Shown: piece by piece, positions 1 to 6,511 of the stretch | How positions within the stretch are numbered: position 1 is the stretch's first letter | Layout of the letters: each line of letters begins with the position of its first letter | Assembly: GCA_017632755.1 (NCBI GenBank) | Contig: JAGBQU010000210.1 | Coordinates: forward strand, 1-6,511 | Direction: 5' to 3' | Length of the DNA: 6,511 nt | Origin: Lachnospiraceae bacterium | GTDB taxonomy: Bacteria > Bacillota_A > Clostridia > Lachnospirales > Lachnospiraceae | Position numbers and translations under genes: made by a program | Notes under the pieces: generated by a model | What the model was told of the DNA's origin: nothing | What the model saw: only the letters and a program-made list of their open reading frames with translations | The model's database searches: none

Positions 1-473
1 ATATCACCGACCACATTATGGCCCGCAAAACGCGCGATCCGTTTTACGCTCTCACCGATGACTGCGGAACGCAGATGCCCCACATGCAGGGGTTTTGCCA
101 CATTCGGTCCGCCATAGTCGATCACGATCTTCTTTTTCTTTTCCGGCTCATCGAGACCAAACTTGTCTGACGAGAGCATCTTTGACAGATAATCCGTCAC
201 AAAGCTCTTTTTTACCGTACAGTTCAAAAAACCGGGTGCCACGGCACTCACATCCTCAAATACCACGCTTTCCTGAAGCATTGCAGCCACATCATTCGCG
301 ATCGCGATGGGAGCTTTTTTGTATTTCTTTGCCAGAGCCATCGCTCCGTTGCATTGATACTCACAAAGGTCAGGCCTGTTGGAGAGTGTCACCTTCCCTG
401 CTTCCTTCTCATAACCGGCCTTTTCAAAAGCCTGCTGCATTTCCTCAGATATCAGATCCAAGATTTTTTTCAT
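1..473 (-). CDS. argS: Arginyl-tRNA synthetase, N-terminal part (3' end outside window)
   Basis: This cytoplasmic class I aminoacyl-tRNA synthetase attaches arginine to tRNA-Arg using ATP. Reading from the ATG at 473-471 gives 157 complete codons before the window edge. Residues 1 to about 100 look like the N-terminal additional domain that contacts the tRNA D-loop, with family wording such as RPDLCEYQCNGAMALAKKY and APGFLN. Residues 118-136 hold the signature IDYGGPNVAKPLHVGH followed by LRS, where HVGH (130-133) is the HIGH-type ATP-binding motif. The KMSKS-like and anticodon-binding parts lie outside the window. The start is supported by a strong AAGGAGG nine bases upstream, placed across the end of queH; the ATG lies four bases after the queH stop, so the two genes are probably translationally coupled. 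Nothing is broken in the visible part. Identity is very secure. Confidence 0.96.
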   Translation of the reverse strand, partial: MKKILDLISEEMQQAFEKAGYEKEAGKVTLSNRPDLCEYQCNGAMALAKKYKKAPIAIANDVAAMLQESVVFEDVSAVAPGFLNCTVKKSFVTDYLSKMLSSDKFGLDEPEKKKKIVIDYGGPNVAKPLHVGHLRSAVIGESVKRIARFAGHNVVGD

Positions 474-477
474 ATCG

Positions 478-1152
478 CTAATCCTCCTTTTTGTTATCGC
501 TCATTTCTTTTTCCCTCTCCGCTTTGGCTGCTTTTGCTTCTGCCTCCTGCTTTGAGTACACACAACCGCAATAATTCTGTCTGTAGAGCTGATATTCCTT
601 AGACAGTTCCACAGACTGCTTATAACCGTTCTTTTTCTTAAAATCGGAGAGCAGGTAACGCACCCCGTACTCCTGCTCCAGCTTTCTCCCGATCTCGTTG
701 AGTTTTTCCGCATTCTTAAGGGGACTGATCGTAAGCGTTGTGGTAAAATAATCAAAGTCATTTCCGGCGGCATATTCCGCACTCTTTCTGAGACGGAGTT
801 CATAACACCGGATGCAACGCTCCCCGCCTTCCGGCAGATGTTCCATTCCTTTTGCCATAGCAAAAAATCTTTCCGGTTCAAAATCCCCGTCCACATACCG
901 GATCAGGTATTCATCCTCCTGACGGTTCTCGTTCAAAAGCCCGATCAACCGTTTCTGTTCCGCTACTCTCAGACAGTATTCCTCCTCAAAGGAAATGTTC
1001 GGATTATAGTAAAAAACCGTTATCTCAAAGTATCTGCGCAGATACATAAGAACATAGCTACTGCAAGGTGCGCAGCAGCTATGTAAGAGTAATCTTCTGT
1101 GACCGGCCTGCACGCCGGCTATCATTTTTTCACATTCTATCTGATAATTCAT
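478..1152 (-). CDS. queH: Epoxyqueuosine reductase QueH (DUF208 family)
   Basis: QueH reduces epoxyqueuosine to queuosine in the anticodon of GUN tRNAs, the last step of queuosine synthesis, and replaces the unrelated cobalamin-dependent QueG. The 224-residue protein shows the family's cysteine pattern: HSCCAPCSSY (C26, C27, C30), CIRC (C113, C116) and NYCGCVYS (C195, C197). These are thought to hold an iron-sulfur cluster and an iron centre. FTTTLTISPLKN (136-147) and the SDFKKKNGY segment (169-177) are also typical. The last 25 residues are a Lys/Glu/Ala-rich tail beyond the conserved core. I chose the ATG at 1152 (MNYQIE); an in-frame TTG at 1164 would add four residues (MIGK). Neither has a well-spaced ribosome binding site, so start by coupling to the EAL gene, whose stop lies 15 bases upstream, is likely. 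The gene ends in TAG. Identity is secure; the exact start is less so. Confidence 0.92.
   Translation of the reverse strand: MNYQIECEKMIAGVQAGHRRLLLHSCCAPCSSYVLMYLRRYFEITVFYYNPNISFEEEYCLRVAEQKRLIGLLNENRQEDEYLIRYVDGDFEPERFFAMAKGMEHLPEGGERCIRCYELRLRKSAEYAAGNDFDYFTTTLTISPLKNAEKLNEIGRKLEQEYGVRYLLSDFKKKNGYKQSVELSKEYQLYRQNYCGCVYSKQEAEAKAAKAEREKEMSDNKKED
483..489 (-). promoter_or_regulatory. Ribosome binding site of argS
   Basis: AAGGAGG on the minus strand, nine bases before the argS ATG at 473. It overlaps the last codons of queH, and the queH TAG (480-478) lies between it and the ATG. This fixes the argS start and supports TAG acting as a true stop for queH. Confidence 0.85.
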
Positions 1153-1167
1153 CTTTCCAATCAAACT

Positions 1168-3420
1168 CTATGAAACATATTTCTTGATAAAATCATTGAG
1201 AGGAAGCGGCTTGGAATAAAAATATCCCTGCACATACTGGCAACCGATATCCTTAAGCAGTTGTACCTGATCCACGGTCTCAACGCCCTCACACAAAACA
1301 CGGATCCCGAGTCCCTCTGCCATTTCAACGATCTTCCGAAGTATCCATGTACTGGACTTTGATGTAATGGATTCGCTAAAGAAATCCCTATCGATCTTGA
1401 GAATGTCAAACGGGATATCCTTTAACAGGTTCAGCGAAGAATAGCCCGAACCGAAATCATCCATTGATAACAGAACCTCTCGCTTTTTGAGCTGTGTGAT
1501 GATCTCGATCATCTTATCGCGCTCCCCGAAGAAAACGGTCTCCGTGACCTCCAGGTCAATATAGTGACTGGGGATCTCATACTTCTTTAAAATACGCTCC
1601 ACATTGGCAACATACTCCGGATTATCCCAGAGTCTGCGGGACTGATTGACCGAGATCGGGAATGCCTTCTTCCCTTCGTCCAGCAGGCTCTTGATCTGGG
1701 CGCATACCTGCTCCAGCATATAAAAATCAAGCTGCTCGATAAATCCATTGGTCTCAAAGATCGGAATAAAGGTATCCGGATAGACCATATTACCATCTTC
1801 CCTGATCCAGCGTACAAGCGCTTCCGCTCCGTAAAGCTGATCCTTGTTGATATCCCATTTCGGTTGGAGATATATCTTAAATTCCCCATTGATAAGCGCT
1901 TTTTGCTGCTCGGACTCGATCTTCTCGATCTTGCGCATGTTATTTATGATCCGGTCGCTGTAATATGCATATAATTCTTTGGAATCCGCAGTCAGAGACT
2001 TGCGCGCCACATTGGCGCGGTCTACCATGACATTGATGTCATAATCTCCGCGGCGAACCTGATACAGTCCGCATTTAAAACGGATCGGGAATTTGATGCC
2101 GATATCCAGAGCACGCATATTCACATTGTCCTCAAAGACCGCGAACCGGTTCAGATAATCCGCACTGTTCACCGCAAGAACCACAAACTGATCCGCGTTC
2201 ATGCGCACGCACAATTCCCTATGATTGAATACTTTCTTGCTCTCCATAATAACGATAGCAAGGAGTTCATCCGCCTTTGTATGACCATAGGCCTCGTTGA
2301 TATAGCGGAAATTAAAGATATCAAAACGCTGTACGATAAAGGGCAGTTCCTGATTTTCCTTGATGATCAGGATAGCCTTGTCCAGAAAATAGTTGAAGTT
2401 CATCCCCTTCGTAGTCGGATCCTCATACGCAAGCCGGCGTATCGTATCACTGCTCCGTCTCATGTAATACCAGGTAAACACGATCACAGCTGTCATCATG
2501 AGCACGACCAGAGTACAGACACCGATGCTCATCCATATAAGGGGCAATGTCCTGTCCTCCAGCAACTGTTCGGGATAAAATTCCAGGATAAAGAGCGTTT
2601 CTTCCGCCTGTACCTTTTTGATAAAGACCAAAAAACACGTGTCGTCCTCCCCTTCGAACTTGCTGATACCAAAATCCGCCGCGACAAGTTTGGTCTTGAG
2701 TCTTCCCATTTCCTGCTGATTGGCGGAAGTAGGCTTTACCAGCTTTTTCAGCACCGAAAACAGGTCTCCGTTATCGTTTTCATACGAGAAATTCGCATCC
2801 GGGTCACCGTCAAGTATCCTCCCATGTTCATCGACCAGAAACATGTCTCCGTCTTTGCGAAGGAACTCGAACACGGCTTCATTCAGTGTCTCATCCAGAT
2901 CACAGAACGAGGTGACCGTCCCCACCTGCACATCCCCATCATATACCGCAGCGGAGACCGCCAGAGAATACGGATGAGCGGATCCGCTGTCATCCTCAAA
3001 GATATACAGCCCCGCTTCGGAAAATGCTTCGCCGGCTTCTTTTACAAAAGCCCGATCTTCAATATCTTTGTTTGAGCTGACCGTTTCATCCGATGAAGTA
3101 TAGATGATTCCCATCATGATGTGTCTGTAATGATATTCCTGCAAGATATTTTTGATCTGTGCAGGTTCCCGTATGCGGGAGTGTGTGAGTTCCTCTGCTG
3201 CCCCAACCGTCAGATCTTTCATTTCTTTCAGATCCTGTTCGATCAACAGCCCGGACATTTCCATCTGTCTTCGGAAATTCAGTTCCAGGTCCTCCATGTA
3301 TCGCTTCTGAACTCTTACAATATATATGACACATACCAAAATGCACGCAACGAGAACGCCGGTTCCCAAAAGGAAAACCGGTTTGAGCGTCTTGTCTTTT
3401 TCTCTCGTGTGCGCCCGCAT
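1168..3420 (-). CDS. Membrane sensor protein: Cache-like domain, degenerate GGDEF, intact EAL (probable c-di-GMP phosphodiesterase)
   Basis: This 750-residue protein probably breaks down cyclic di-GMP in response to an outside signal. A membrane segment spans about residues 14-35. An extracytoplasmic sensor covers about 36-292; its TVSSNKDIEDRAFVKEA and VQVGTVTSF wording resembles a double Cache ligand-binding fold. A second membrane segment spans about 293-319. A GGDEF-like domain covers about 325-495, with the motif changed to NADQF (408-412), so it should not make c-di-GMP. The EAL domain (about 500-750) keeps all expected catalytic residues: Q519, E533 of EAL, N592, E624, D654-D655 in DDFGSG, K675, E711 and Q731. 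An active phosphodiesterase is therefore predicted, with the GGDEF part perhaps a GTP-binding regulator. The ATG start follows AAGGGGG by seven bases. It sits 73 bases after carB and just before queH. The gene ends in TAG. The ligand cannot be read from the sequence. Confidence 0.93.
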   Translation of the reverse strand: MRAHTREKDKTLKPVFLLGTGVLVACILVCVIYIVRVQKRYMEDLELNFRRQMEMSGLLIEQDLKEMKDLTVGAAEELTHSRIREPAQIKNILQEYHYRHIMMGIIYTSSDETVSSNKDIEDRAFVKEAGEAFSEAGLYIFEDDSGSAHPYSLAVSAAVYDGDVQVGTVTSFCDLDETLNEAVFEFLRKDGDMFLVDEHGRILDGDPDANFSYENDNGDLFSVLKKLVKPTSANQQEMGRLKTKLVAADFGISKFEGEDDTCFLVFIKKVQAEETLFILEFYPEQLLEDRTLPLIWMSIGVCTLVVLMMTAVIVFTWYYMRRSSDTIRRLAYEDPTTKGMNFNYFLDKAILIIKENQELPFIVQRFDIFNFRYINEAYGHTKADELLAIVIMESKKVFNHRELCVRMNADQFVVLAVNSADYLNRFAVFEDNVNMRALDIGIKFPIRFKCGLYQVRRGDYDINVMVDRANVARKSLTADSKELYAYYSDRIINNMRKIEKIESEQQKALINGEFKIYLQPKWDINKDQLYGAEALVRWIREDGNMVYPDTFIPIFETNGFIEQLDFYMLEQVCAQIKSLLDEGKKAFPISVNQSRRLWDNPEYVANVERILKKYEIPSHYIDLEVTETVFFGERDKMIEIITQLKKREVLLSMDDFGSGYSSLNLLKDIPFDILKIDRDFFSESITSKSSTWILRKIVEMAEGLGIRVLCEGVETVDQVQLLKDIGCQYVQGYFYSKPLPLNDFIKKYVS

Positions 3421-3427
3421 ATGGTAA

Positions 3428-3434
3428 CCCCCTT
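3428..3434 (-). promoter_or_regulatory. Ribosome binding site of the GGDEF/EAL gene
   Basis: AAGGGGG on the minus strand, seven bases before the ATG at 3420. It has good spacing and supports that start over later in-frame starts. Confidence 0.7.
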
Positions 3435-3447
3435 GCCTTTTTTGTAC

Positions 3448-3474
3448 ATTTTATCATAACAACAAAGGTTTGAA
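3448..3474 (-). promoter_or_regulatory. Possible weak promoter in the carB-EAL spacer
   Basis: The 73-base spacer (3421-3493) is AT-rich. On the minus strand it holds TTCAAA (3474-3469) and TAAAAT (3453-3448), 15 bases apart, which is short for a sigma-70/SigA promoter. An overlapping TATGAT (3458-3453) has no good partner box upstream. No hairpin plus T-run terminator for carB is visible here, so read-through transcription from carB is equally possible. Treat this as a weak suggestion only. Confidence 0.2.
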
Positions 3475-3493
3475 TAGGTTTTTTGTATGTTTT

Positions 3494-6400
3494 TTACAAT
3501 TTCGAGATATCGATCAGACTGAGATTTTGTTTGTGTACACTTTCCAAGCTGGTCAACAGCGCATTGGCCGTGTCCAGACTGGTCAGACAGTTCACACCTG
3601 TCTCGATCGCCACCCTGCGGATCAAAAAGCCGTCACGGGATTTGTTGCGACCCTGCGTCGGCGTGTCGATCACAAGATCGATCTTATGTCCAAGTAAAAG
3701 ATCCATCACTGTCGGCGACTCCTGTGCGATCTTATTGACCTTACGTGCACGGACACCTGCCTCCTTTAGCGCATTTGCCGTTGACCTCGTCGCATAGATC
3801 GTGTATCCCAGCTTTTCAAAACGCCTGCCGATCTCGATCGCCTCTCCCTTATCGGCATCCTTAACGGTGATGATGATCTGCTTGTGAACGGGCAGATCCA
3901 CACCGGCTCCCAAAAATGCCTTATAGAGCGCTTCATTAAAATCACGGGCGATGCCCAGGCACTCACCGGTTGACTTCATCTCCGGACCAAGGCTGATCTC
4001 TGCTCCGCGGATCTTCTCAAAGGAGAATACCGGCATCTTGATCGCGATATAATCCGCCTCTTTTTGCAGTCCCGGCTCATAACCGAGTTCGCGGATCTTA
4101 TGGCCGATGATGACCTGTGTCGCCAGCTTGACGATCGGAATGCCTGTCACCTTACTGATATACGGAACGGTTCTCGAAGATCTGGGATTTACTTCTATGA
4201 CATACACGTCATCTCCCACAACGATAAACTGGATGTTGATCATACCGATCACATGCAGTGACTTCGCCAGTCTCCTTGTATACTCCGCGATCTTTTCCTT
4301 GACACTTTTGCTGATGCTCTGTGCCGGATAGACTGAAATACTGTCTCCGGAATGCACACCCGCTCTCTCGATATGCTCCATGATACCCGGGATCAGAATA
4401 TCCGTACCGTCACAGACCGCATCGACCTCGATCTCCTTACCCATCAGGTACTTATCGACCAAAATAGGGTGATCCTGCGCGATCCGGTTGATGATCTCCA
4501 TAAACTCCTCAACTTCCGCATCGGAGATCGCGATCTGCATTCCCTGACCACCAAGAACATAGGAGGGTCGTACCAATACCGGATATCCGAGCCTGTTTGC
4601 AACTGCCTTTGCCTCCTCGGCAGTGTAGACGGTTCCTCCCGCAGGCCTCGGGATCTCACACTCCTCAAGGATCTTGTCAAACAACTCACGATCCTCCGCA
4701 GCATCGACATCCTCTGCACGGGTTCCCAGGATGGGCACGCCCATTTTCATCAGGCTCTCCGTCAGTTTGATCGCCGTCTGGCCTCCAAACTGTACGACAG
4801 CACCGTCAGGTTTTTCTATATCCACAATGGTGCGGACATCCTCCGGTGTAAGAGGCTCAAAATAGAGCTTATCCGCAATATCAAAGTCTGTGCTGACCGT
4901 TTCGGGATTATTGTTGACGATGACCGTCTCATATCCCTCCTTGGCAAACGCCCATGTCGCATGCACGGAACAGTAGTCAAACTCAATTCCCTGCCCGATG
5001 CGGATCGGGCCGGAGCCAAGCACCAGAACCTTCTTCGCCGGTTTGGTGAGAGCAGCCTCGTTTTCGCCCCCATATACGGAATAGTAATACGGGGTCGCCG
5101 CCTCAAACTCTGCAGCACAGGTATCCACCATTTTATAGGAAGCGACAATGCCGTTATCATAGCGCATCTGCCGGATCTCTTCCTCTGACACACCTGTCAG
5201 TCTGGAGATCACATTGTCGGGGAACTCGATCCGCTTCGCTTCACGGAGCAGTTCTGCCGAACGTGTTTCCTCCTGGAGCTTTGTCGCCATCTCAACAAGC
5301 ACAGCCAGCTTGTCGATAAACAAGATATCGAACTTGGATATCTAATGGATCGTATCGTAGTCGATGCCCTTGCGAAGCATCTCGGCGATGACATAGATCC
5401 TCTGATCATCCACGATCTTCAGACGTTCCTTGAGCTCGTCAGGCGTCAGTGCCGAAAAATCATAGCTGAGCAGGCAATCCACATGCTGTTCCAAAGATCG
5501 GATCGCCTTCATGAGGGCACCTTCAAAGTTGTTGCAAATGCTCATCACCTCACCGGTCGCTTGCATCTGAGTCGTCAGCGTCCTCTTTGCGGTGATAAAC
5601 TTATCAACCGGATGACGGGGCAGCTTCACCAGAAAGTTATCCTATGTAGGTTCATAGCTGGCATATGTCTTTCCTGTGATCGCATTTTTGATCTCATCGA
5701 GCGTATATCCGAGTGCGATCTTGGCAGCGACCTTTGCGATCGGATAACCGGTGGCCTTCGATGCAAGCGCCGAAGAACGGCTCACACGGGGGTTTACTTC
5801 GATCACACAGTATTCAAAGCTCTCCGGATGAAGCGCAAACTGCACATTGCATCCGCCCGTGATCTCAAGCTCGCTGATGATATTAAGTGCGGAACTCCTG
5901 AGCATCTGATACTCTTTATCGGAAAGGGTCTGCGAGGGAGCCACCACGATACTGTCACCGGTGTGTACACCCACGGGATCGATGTTTTCCATATTGCATA
6001 CAGTGATACAGTTTCCTGCACTGTCCCGCATCACCTCATACTCGATCTCCTTCCATCCCGCGATGCACCGCTCTACCAGAACCTGTCCCACACGGGAGAG
6101 CCGGAGTCCGTTTTCAAGGATTTCCTCAAGTTGCGCCTGGTTATGTGCGATACCGCCGCCGGAACCGCCGAGCGTGTAAGCCGGCCGGAGTACAACTGGA
6201 TATCCGATGGAAGCGGCGAACTTTACGCCATCCGGCACATTTTCCACCACGAGGGATGCGGCACACGGCTCACCGATCTTTTCCATCGTAGTTTTAAACT
6301 CCAAGCGATCCTCTGCCTTTTTGATCGTCTGGGATGTGGTTCCCAAAAGCTTGACATCATGGGATTTTAAAAAGCCGCTCTCCTCCAGTTCCATCGCAAG

Positions 6401-6511
6401 ATTGAGGGCAGCCTGTCCGCCCAGCGTAGGGAGCACACTGTCCGGTTTTTCCTTTTCGATAAGCCGCTCAACCACTTTCGCAGTCAGTGGTTCTATATAA
6501 ACCTTATCTGC
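3494..6511 (-). CDS. carB: Carbamoyl-phosphate synthase large subunit, 5' partial, interrupted by two in-frame TAG codons
   Basis: CarB makes carbamoyl phosphate from bicarbonate, ATP and ammonia (from glutamine via CarA) for pyrimidine and arginine synthesis. The frame begins at the window edge with [13 protein letters not shown], about residue 61 of E. coli CarB, and runs 1005 codons to TAA, so only about 60 N-terminal codons are missing. The first ATP-grasp half has [32 protein letters not shown] and [12 protein letters not shown]. The second half has [33 protein letters not shown] and [11 protein letters not shown]. The C-terminal allosteric domain keeps ATRSTAN, matching the Thr residues that bind effectors in E. 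coli. Codons 290 and 390 of the visible part are TAG (5644-5642 and 5344-5342), near E. coli residues 352 and 454. The frame is unbroken across both, with no indel. Candidate restarts (GTG at 5629, TTG at 5323) lack good ribosome binding sites. It may be a recent pseudogene, a suppressed gene or a sequence artefact; the family assignment is certain. Confidence 0.9.
5323..5343 (-). repeat. Perfect 7-bp inverted repeat directly after the second carB TAG
   Basis: On the minus strand AGATATC (5343-5337), a 7-base loop CAAGTTC, then GATATCT (5329-5323). The stem begins with the last two bases of the TAG codon itself. It could form a small AT-rich RNA hairpin. It lies within coding sequence and may be chance. 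Confidence 0.5.
5342..5344 (-). other. Second in-frame TAG inside carB
   Basis: The codon lies between GIDYDTIH and [11 protein letters not shown]. The family usually has Asp, Glu or Asn here (Asn454 in E. coli by my count), so a single GAG to TAG change would explain it. It falls in the oligomerisation domain, exactly 300 nt downstream of the first TAG. Confidence 0.9.
5594..5641 (-). repeat. Imperfect inverted repeat directly after the first carB TAG
   Basis: On the minus strand GATAACTT (5641-5634) begins at the base after TAG and can pair with AAGTTTATC (5602-5594), leaving one bulged T. The 31 bases between can form a small inner stem (GGTGA with TCATCC, one bulge). Weak on its own; noted because the second TAG is also followed at once by a hairpin. 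Confidence 0.35.
5642..5644 (-). other. First in-frame TAG inside carB
   Basis: The codon lies between ASYEPT and [11 protein letters not shown]. From my knowledge of the family this position is normally Leu or Ile (EPSIDYVV in E. coli, EPALDYVV in Bacillus). A single change from TTG would give TAG. It falls near the end of the first ATP-grasp domain, after its metal-binding residues. Confidence 0.9.

Noticed and set aside
95..602. Plus-strand open frames opposite argS and queH
   Set aside because: The minus strand here encodes clear ArgRS and QueH motifs; the plus-strand peptides are low-complexity Ser/Pro/His-rich shadows.
2221..3075. Plus-strand open frame of 284 codons opposite the GGDEF/EAL gene
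   Set aside because: Antisense shadow of the sensor and GGDEF regions; no motif or plausible start signal.
3421..3493. Terminator or riboswitch between carB and the EAL gene
   Set aside because: The 73-base spacer has no GC-rich hairpin followed by a T-run and is too short for a c-di-GMP riboswitch.
4352..5188. Plus-strand open frame of 278 codons opposite carB
   Set aside because: Antisense shadow of the second CarB synthetase half; composition rich in Arg, Asp and His with no family motif.
5342..5644. Frameshift as the cause of the carB breaks
   Set aside because: The three carB pieces are all in the same frame and CarB sequence resumes directly after each TAG, so no base is gained or lost.
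5342..5644. Pyrrolysine or selenocysteine insertion in carB
   Set aside because: TAG excludes selenocysteine. Pyrrolysine is known mainly in methylamine methyltransferases, and neither CarB site is a Lys-like catalytic position.
5345..6370. Plus-strand open frame of 341 codons opposite carB
   Set aside because: It is antisense to well-conserved CarB sequence, has no recognisable protein wording and no clear ribosome binding site. The strong codon bias of carB easily leaves the opposite strand open.

Overview
The window reads as ordinary chromosome from a low-to-mid GC Gram-positive anaerobe. The protein wording fits Clostridia, most likely a gut-type Lachnospiraceae; this is my reading of the protein sequences, not a search result. 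All recognisable genes lie on the minus strand and are tightly packed, with gaps of 73, 15 and 4 bases, so they look co-transcribed. In transcription order they are carB (5' end outside the window), a membrane-bound GGDEF/EAL cyclic-di-GMP protein, queH (epoxyqueuosine reductase) and argS (3' end outside the window). No tRNA, rRNA, CRISPR array, insertion sequence or integrase was seen. The long plus-strand reading frames are antisense shadows of these genes.

Region by region: 1-473 is the first 157 codons of arginyl-tRNA synthetase, reaching just past its HVGH ATP-binding motif, with a strong ribosome binding site inside the end of queH. 478-1152 is queH, with its full set of cysteine motifs. 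1168-3420 is a 750-residue protein: membrane segment, extracytoplasmic Cache-like sensor, second membrane segment, degenerate GGDEF (NADQF), then an EAL domain with every catalytic residue. 3421-3493 is a short spacer with the EAL gene's ribosome binding site and at best a weak promoter. 3494-6511 is carB, the large subunit of carbamoyl-phosphate synthase, missing only about 60 N-terminal codons.

The standout is carB. Its frame is open and well conserved from the window edge to a normal TAA, except for two in-frame TAG codons at 5644-5642 and 5344-5342, exactly 300 nt (100 codons) apart. There is no frameshift or deletion, both synthetase halves keep their key residues, and neither TAG is followed by a convincing restart. 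Each TAG is followed at once by a potential RNA hairpin. The explanations are a recently broken carB, amber suppression or programmed readthrough, a split enzyme, or sequence error. Simple genome-wide reassignment of TAG looks unlikely, because TAG also ends queH and the EAL gene and appears nowhere else as an internal codon.

Functionally, CarB supplies carbamoyl phosphate for pyrimidines and arginine, ArgS charges tRNA-Arg, and QueH completes queuosine in tRNA anticodons. The EAL protein is the odd member, probably a ligand-sensing c-di-GMP phosphodiesterase. If carB is really dead, the cell would need another carbamoyl phosphate source or outside pyrimidines and arginine.
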